The position numbers and the translations under genes were made by a program. DNA of 10,086 bases from Gammaproteobacteria bacterium (GTDB taxonomy: Bacteria > Pseudomonadota > Gammaproteobacteria > Enterobacterales > Kangiellaceae), in contig NVTT01000018.1 in NCBI GenBank assembly GCA_002401655.1, positions 32,077-42,162 of the forward strand, in the 5' to 3' direction. Below the pieces are notes generated by a model. The model was not told where the DNA came from, made no database searches, and worked only from the letters and a program-made list of their open reading frames with translations. Shown piece after piece: positions 6,921 through 10,086 of the stretch (positions are counted from its first letter, which is position 1; each line of letters opens with the position of its first letter).

Positions 6921-7868
6921 ATGACTCTTAATTCTTTGAAAACAATAAAATATTTAATTTTACTACTCGCATTCCATTTTAATCAAATTTGCTTTGCAGA
7001 AGACACTCAATCGCCCTACCTCATCATACTCGGTATCGCACAGGATGCCGGTTATCCACAAGCTGGATGTTATCAAAAACACTGCATGAAAGGGTGGAAA
7101 AATCCAACGGAGCAAAAAAGTCCGGTATCCCTTGGTCTAGTTGATCCGAAATTCAAAAATAAATATTTATTTGAAGCAACACCTAACCTACCTCAACAAT
7201 TATACAAGCTTGATCAAAATACTTTAGGGTTAGATTACAAACTAAACGGAGTCTTTTTAACTCATGCCCATATTGGTCATTACACTGGATTAATGTTTTT
7301 GGGACATGAATCAATGGGAGCCCAGAACATCCCCGTATTCGCCATGCCAAAAATGAAAATTTTCTTAGAAAATAACGGACCGTGGAGTCAGTTAGTTAAC
7401 TATAAGAACATTATTATTAAACCTCTTAAAAATAAACAAACAGAAAATTTAGGATCCATTAAAGTAACACCTTTCATCGTACCGCATCGTGATGAGTTTT
7501 CAGAAACCGTTGGTTTTAGAATTGAAGGTCCAAATAAATCAGCGTTATTTATTCCTGACATCAACAAATGGTCTGTTTGGAAACAGAATTTAGCAAGCAT
7601 GATTAAAACCGTCGATTATGCTTTTTTAGATGCAACTTTTTTTGCGCAGGGTGAGTTACCGGGAAGAGATATGACAAAAGTACCTCATCCTCTAGTAACC
7701 GAAACAATGAACGAATTAAAAGAGTTGTCAATGCAAGAGCGAAATAAAGTTTGGCTGATTCATTTTAACCATACAAATCCACTTCTCAATCAAGAAAGTA
7801 AAGCTCGTGAGCAAGTTAAAGCTTTTGGGTTCAATATTGCCGAAGAAGGCCTTATTCTGTTCTTATAA
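6921..7868 (+). CDS. exported metallo-beta-lactamase-fold hydrolase, PqqB-like
   Basis: A 315-residue protein with a signal peptide (residues 1-26, ILLLAFHF core, cleavage near CFA), so periplasmic or secreted. The MBL metal motif is H115-A-H117-I-G-H120, with Gly where most family members have the Asp of HxHxDH. Further likely ligands are H189 (VPHRDE), D213 (IPDINKW), D237 (LDATFF) and H281/H284 (LIHFNHTNP). The start of the mature protein (LGIAQDAGYPQAGC) and Cys pair C50/C55 recall PqqB, the enzyme of pyrroloquinoline quinone synthesis. No other pqq gene is present and PqqB is cytoplasmic, so a PQQ role is unlikely. Substrate unknown. It begins 104 bp after the TonB-dependent receptor. 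Its stop codon is part of the same TTATAA that ends the hydrolase remnant on the other strand. Confidence 0.82.
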   Translation: MTLNSLKTIKYLILLLAFHFNQICFAEDTQSPYLIILGIAQDAGYPQAGCYQKHCMKGWKNPTEQKSPVSLGLVDPKFKNKYLFEATPNLPQQLYKLDQNTLGLDYKLNGVFLTHAHIGHYTGLMFLGHESMGAQNIPVFAMPKMKIFLENNGPWSQLVNYKNIIIKPLKNKQTENLGSIKVTPFIVPHRDEFSETVGFRIEGPNKSALFIPDINKWSVWKQNLASMIKTVDYAFLDATFFAQGELPGRDMTKVPHPLVTETMNELKELSMQERNKVWLIHFNHTNPLLNQESKAREQVKAFGFNIAEEGLILFL

Positions 7869-8038
7869 TTTTTCTAAAAACTCTCGATAAATATTGGCGC
7901 TTTCTTTTGGTATTTCAAACATAGGCATATGACCAATATCTGGCCAAATTTTGATTGAAATATTTTTCACCCCTTTTTTCCATACTTCCACACTGCTAAC
8001 ATGAATCAATTGATCTTTTTCTCCCCAAAGTAGGCTAA
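7863..8038 (-). pseudogene. 3' remnant of an alpha/beta hydrolase gene
   Basis: Reading the minus strand gives about 59 codons of clear alpha/beta hydrolase C-terminus: LLWGEKDQLIHVSS (the strand and Asp loop before the catalytic Asp/His region), then WPDIGHMPMFEIPKESANIY and a final REFLEKL before the TAA. The His in GHMPMFE is the usual catalytic His. The nucleophile part and everything upstream is gone: reading on past 8038 enters the transposase relic, with an in-frame stop at 8052-8054. There is no start codon. The native 3' end overlaps the MBL-fold gene tail to tail, so the hydrolase was probably an old neighbour of that gene, cut by insertion of the RAYT element. Confidence 0.8.
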
Positions 8039-8048
8039 GGGTCAGGTC
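8039..8048 (-). repeat. REP-like terminal motif of the RAYT element
   Basis: GACCTGACCC on the minus strand (GGGTCAGGTC on the plus) lies exactly between the transposase relic and the hydrolase remnant. From memory, this kind of sequence is commonly found at the ends of RAYT-associated elements. The TGA stop of the transposase frame (8044-8042) is inside it. No second copy or inverted mate is seen in the window. Confidence 0.5.
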
Positions 8049-8225
8049 GCGTTATAAATAATACAATCGTCAATCTTAGTAATATCCGTCTTTAATTCTA
8101 CCTCAGTGCTAAGGTTCTAGTCACACAACTCGCTGAGCCACTATGCCCAAAATCAAAATATTGGTCGATTACTTTTAGCTTATGATCGCCTATCTCTTGA
8201 CATAAGCAAATGGCAACACTTCTCG
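8042..8225 (-). pseudogene. frameshifted 3' remnant of a REP-associated tyrosine transposase (RAYT)
   Basis: The minus strand from 8220 to 8101 reads SVAICLCQEIGDHKLKVI followed by DQYFDFGHSGSASCVTRTL. This is the DnaA-like helix-turn-helix tail typical of RAYT (IS200-like Y1) transposases. A TAG then blocks the frame at 8100-8098. The natural end continues in another frame from 8098 to 8042 (ELKTDITKIDDCIIYNAT, stop TGA), so a small indel near 8100 broke the gene. The catalytic HUH/Tyr domain is absent: upstream of about 8225 the sequence becomes the 3' end of an unrelated gene. This is a dead fragment, not an active transposase. The assignment is from recognition of the tail motif only. Confidence 0.65.
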
Positions 8226-8245
8226 TTATTTTGGTTCATATTTTT
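8220..8245 (-). repeat. accessory-gene 3' repeat, copy 1
   Basis: This contains the 18-bp CTCGTTATTTTGGTTCAT (8222-8239 on the plus strand), identical to copy 2, and matches copy 2 at about 23 of 26 positions overall. It contains the stop codon of the ClpP-fold gene and ends where the transposase relic begins. Confidence 0.7.
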
Positions 8246-9206
8246 TGGATTTGGCCACGTTTATTTTCTGCCAGCAGGTGGTCCGTTGTTGTGCATATTT
8301 TGGAAAGATCCCTTCTGAGTACGCCGTACATTCTTTAAAATATTCAATCCAAACCTTACCCTCATTTTTCATCTTCTGTGAACACACCTCTTTCATTAAT
8401 TTATATTTCAATTCTAAATTATGAAAATCCAATCCACAAACTTGTATAATTTTAGCCTTCTCGAATTCTTTTGCAGCAACATTTTCATTTCCTAAGCCAT
8501 AAGAGTTTAAATCTTCCTTACTCAAAATCCGAATGTCGTCTGATAAAACAACATTCATATCATCAACAACGGAAGGAGAAACACCGTATTTAGCAAAATA
8601 ATTTTTAAGTATAGGTGTTAAAACTTCATATTTTTTAAGATATTCTGGATATGAAATCGATTCAACTGATAACTCATATGAAAAAGGACGATGGATTCCA
8701 ATATCTCCACCAGGAGTCCGGTAAATGCCGGCAGCATAAATAAAAACACAAGAACTGAAACATTTGTTATTGAACCTTACTAGAACTCTAAACTCTTTTG
8801 ATGCTATTAAGTCGCCTATTTTTAAAGCTTCCGAAACTAATCCTCCTCGGCTATCTAGCCAAAGCGGGGCGCCCAATACTGCTCTATTCGATAATACGCG
8901 TGTTGCAATTTGAACTTTTGATAAGGTGTTGTCACTAATTAATCCTCGTATTTCAATGCCTGACAGTTTACAATTTACTCCGAAAACTTTATCCAACTGT
9001 TGATTTAGTCGTTTGGCTACCATAGGTATATCAGTATTTTCTGAAATCGGTGTATCGGTACTATATGAGATCGGTATAGCTGAATAGGAACCGCAGGATT
9101 CTTTATTCAATACAACGGTCACGATAGCTTTTTTTTGTTGTGACGCTAGTACAAAACCATTCAAACATATTAAAACTATAAAAATACTGAATAAAATAAA
9201 ACGCAT
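8226..9206 (-). CDS. exported ClpP/crotonase-fold protein (COG3904-like)
   Basis: A 326-residue protein with a signal peptide (residues 1-21, FILFSIFIVLICLNGFVL, cleavage near VLA-S), so periplasmic. The middle carries a ClpP-type fold: LWLDSRGGLVSEALKIGDLI (115-134, like the oxyanion-strand region of ClpP), then KCFSSCVFIYAAG (148-160) with S152 in the nucleophile position, and IGIHRPF with H172 in the place of the ClpP His. A Ser/His pair is thus present; the third residue is not clear. It resembles COG3904-type predicted periplasmic proteins, whose substrate is unknown. Residues 240-326 are a Cys-containing tail (C257, C275, C293, C311) perhaps with disulfides. AAGGAGAGAG stands 6 to 15 bp before the ATG and supports the start. 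The stop lies inside a repeat shared with its neighbours. Confidence 0.75.
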   Translation of the reverse strand: MRFILFSIFIVLICLNGFVLASQQKKAIVTVVLNKESCGSYSAIPISYSTDTPISENTDIPMVAKRLNQQLDKVFGVNCKLSGIEIRGLISDNTLSKVQIATRVLSNRAVLGAPLWLDSRGGLVSEALKIGDLIASKEFRVLVRFNNKCFSSCVFIYAAGIYRTPGGDIGIHRPFSYELSVESISYPEYLKKYEVLTPILKNYFAKYGVSPSVVDDMNVVLSDDIRILSKEDLNSYGLGNENVAAKEFEKAKIIQVCGLDFHNLELKYKLMKEVCSQKMKNEGKVWIEYFKECTAYSEGIFPKYAQQRTTCWQKINVAKSKKYEPK

Positions 9207-9232
9207 CGAAATCTCTCTCCTTACTAATTGTT

Positions 9233-9238
9233 ATTATA
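9233..9238 (-). promoter_or_regulatory. possible -10 element of the ClpP-fold gene
   Basis: TATAAT on the minus strand lies 26 bp before the ATG in the 76-bp gap after the lipoprotein gene. No good -35 is seen (AATTAC at 17 bp), so it is only a weak promoter call. Confidence 0.25.
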
Positions 9239-9250
9239 AATAACGCTTGT

Positions 9251-9276
9251 TCCTCGTAATTTTGTTTCGATTATTT
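9251..9276 (-). repeat. accessory-gene 3' repeat, copy 3 (diverged)
   Basis: This matches copy 2 at 22 of 26 positions without gaps (core TCCTCGTAATTTTGTTTCG on the plus strand). It begins 6 bp after the stop codon of the lipoprotein gene, in the gap before the ClpP-fold gene. Confidence 0.6.
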
Positions 9277-9282
9277 AACTTT

Positions 9283-9615
9283 TTATAAGTTAGCTTCGAA
9301 ACTACCAAGATCTTTACCGTTAAGAGTTAAAAAACCCTTTCCTGTTTTCTTGTTGATTACACAAGAGCCAGAAGCTTTTCCACGGGTTGTTGTTATACCG
9401 TTCTCCTTCTTTCCTTTACCCCATCTGTAATAATGCTCTATAGAGTCTCCATGATCTTTCTTATACGCCCAAGCAACGGATATTACCTTGCCATCGGAGA
9501 GTGTTTTGTAAGCGTTTTCACACTCTTGAATCGCCTTGGTGGGTTTGTTACAGCCTGCAACCAAGACGATAGAAGCAAGCAAAGTAGACATTTTAAAAGC
9601 GGTTAATATTTTCAT
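9283..9615 (-). CDS. small outer-membrane-type lipoprotein of unknown function
   Basis: A 110-residue protein, not recognised beyond its export signal. MKILTAFKMSTLLASIVLVAGC gives a basic start, hydrophobic core and lipobox V-A-G-C with the lipidated Cys at 22. Asn at the next position does not signal inner-membrane retention, so the outer membrane is expected. The mature part is short and charged (KDHGDSIEHYYRWGKGKKEN) and ends in Gly-rich strands (GKGFLTLNGKDLGSF). C32 and one later Cys could pair. An in-frame ATG at 9642 would add nine polar residues before the signal peptide. I reject it because GAGG (9627-9624 on the minus strand) stands 8 bp before the ATG at 9615, and the upstream ATG is part of a repeated sequence. 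It lies between two other exported-type genes on the same strand. Confidence 0.7.
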   Translation of the reverse strand: MKILTAFKMSTLLASIVLVAGCNKPTKAIQECENAYKTLSDGKVISVAWAYKKDHGDSIEHYYRWGKGKKENGITTTRGKASGSCVINKKTGKGFLTLNGKDLGSFEANL

Positions 9616-9622
9616 TTTATAA

Positions 9623-9648
9623 TCCTCGTTATTTTGGTTCATTTATTT
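9623..9648 (-). repeat. accessory-gene 3' repeat, copy 2
   Basis: This contains the same 18-bp core as copy 1 (plus strand 9625-9642). It overlaps the TAA of the broken Gly-rich gene (9645-9643) and supplies the GAGG ribosome site of the lipoprotein gene, so here the repeat is the whole intergenic junction. Confidence 0.7.
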
Positions 9649-9996
9649 TATGTGGAAATTATATGAATACAATATATCTCCATCATGGGTGCTACCTTCA
9701 TATTTAAAAGTACCTAAACTACCATTCGGACCGCATTTACCTTTACCAGATATCCAAGATTCACTGCCGGTATTGCCCGGTCTGTCAAAACGTGTCTAAA
9801 TGAAAGAAAAATGATTACCATTAATCTTCCCATTTATTATGTTATAGGTTGAATTAGATGCAGATATCGTTCCTTTAAAATTAGCATTGCCTGTACCACT
9901 CGAACCATCAACTTTAAGGAAAGCATGTCCTTTGTGTTTTGGACTTCCGGGATTAACACCCTGCCACCACATAGTTTTCTTGCTATTTGTACTTAG
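9643..9996 (-). pseudogene. small Gly-rich gene interrupted by an in-frame TAG
   Basis: The minus-strand frame opens after a TGA at 9999-9997 and runs to TAA at 9645-9643, broken once by TAG at 9798-9796. Both sides look coding and alike in style: first MWWQGVNPGSPKHKGHAFL and GKINGNHFSFI, then after the stop TRFDRPGNTGSESWISGKGK and KYEGSTHDGDILYSYNFHIK. The first ATG (9972) gives 58 residues before the stop, and about 50 follow it. No signal peptide or convincing ribosome site lies upstream, so the N-terminus may also be lost. Not recognised as a named family. A sequencing error at the TAG is possible. It is first in the leftward run of accessory genes. Confidence 0.5.
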
Positions 9997-10086
9997 TCAG
10001 CACTTAAAAACAGTCTAACTAGTTGATATATAAAGATAAAATACGTTTTATGATCGACCAATTCATCCAGCAATGTTATAATAGAG
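9997..10086. other. upstream region of the accessory genes, no gene seen
   Basis: AT-rich. On the minus strand TTGGTC (10061-10056) and TATCTT (10038-10033) with a 17-bp spacer are a weak promoter candidate for the leftward genes. A 15-codon minus-strand ORF from 10066 is not supported by any ribosome site. The window ends here. Confidence 0.3.

Noticed and set aside
8121..8318. Plus-strand open frame of 65 codons with hydrophobic residues
   Set aside because: It runs antisense to the transposase relic and into the 3' end of the ClpP-fold gene, has no supported start and resembles nothing. The minus-strand reading explains the sequence.
9616..9642. N-terminal extension of the lipoprotein from ATG at 9642
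   Set aside because: It would put polar residues before the signal peptide. This ATG belongs to the repeat and the ribosome site fits the inner ATG at 9615.
10013..10019. GTCTAAC (GTTAGAC on the minus strand) matching the integron core-site consensus
   Set aside because: No partner core site with inner arms lies at a suitable distance, and none is found beside the three gene-end repeats. A single 7-mer of this consensus is expected by chance.

Overview
The window looks like chromosomal DNA of an AT-rich Gram-negative bacterium, most likely a marine or aquatic gammaproteobacterium. A TonB-dependent outer-membrane receptor, a lipoprotein, a GGDEF/PilZ pair and relics of a REP-associated tyrosine transposase (RAYT) point that way. 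A Kangiella/Aliikangiella-like host is a guess from overall flavour, not from a marker gene. No rRNA, tRNA, CRISPR array or complete mobile element is visible.

Positions 1-7868 read as ordinary, intact genes. In order they are: an amidohydrolase of the N-acyl-D-amino-acid deacylase family (+), a diguanylate cyclase (+), a single-domain PilZ protein (+), a full-length YeeE/YedE sulfur (thiosulfate) transporter (-), a TonB-dependent receptor (+) divergent from the transporter, and an exported metallo-beta-lactamase-fold protein distantly like PqqB (+). The cyclase and PilZ protein form a compact make-and-sense unit for cyclic di-GMP. The transporter and receptor share a 235-bp divergent control region holding a 7-bp-arm dyad. 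The gap before the MBL-fold gene holds a tandem repeat with an exact 10-bp period.

Positions 7863-8239 are a scar. They hold the last ~59 codons of an alpha/beta hydrolase gene (-), then the frameshifted C-terminal part of a RAYT transposase (-) whose stop codon lies inside a REP-like terminal motif, then an abrupt switch to unrelated genes. Neither broken gene would stand out in a long-ORF search, but both give recognisable protein when the minus strand is read by eye.

Positions 8226-10086 are an accessory stretch transcribed leftward. In transcription order it holds a small Gly-rich gene broken by an amber codon, a small lipoprotein, and an exported ClpP-fold (COG3904-like) protein with an apparent Ser/His pair. 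A related ~26-bp sequence sits at or within 7 bp of the 3' end of all three genes, giving a cassette-like gene-repeat-gene-repeat-gene-repeat layout that the genes themselves do not explain. This repeat and the RAYT scar are the most unusual items in the window.
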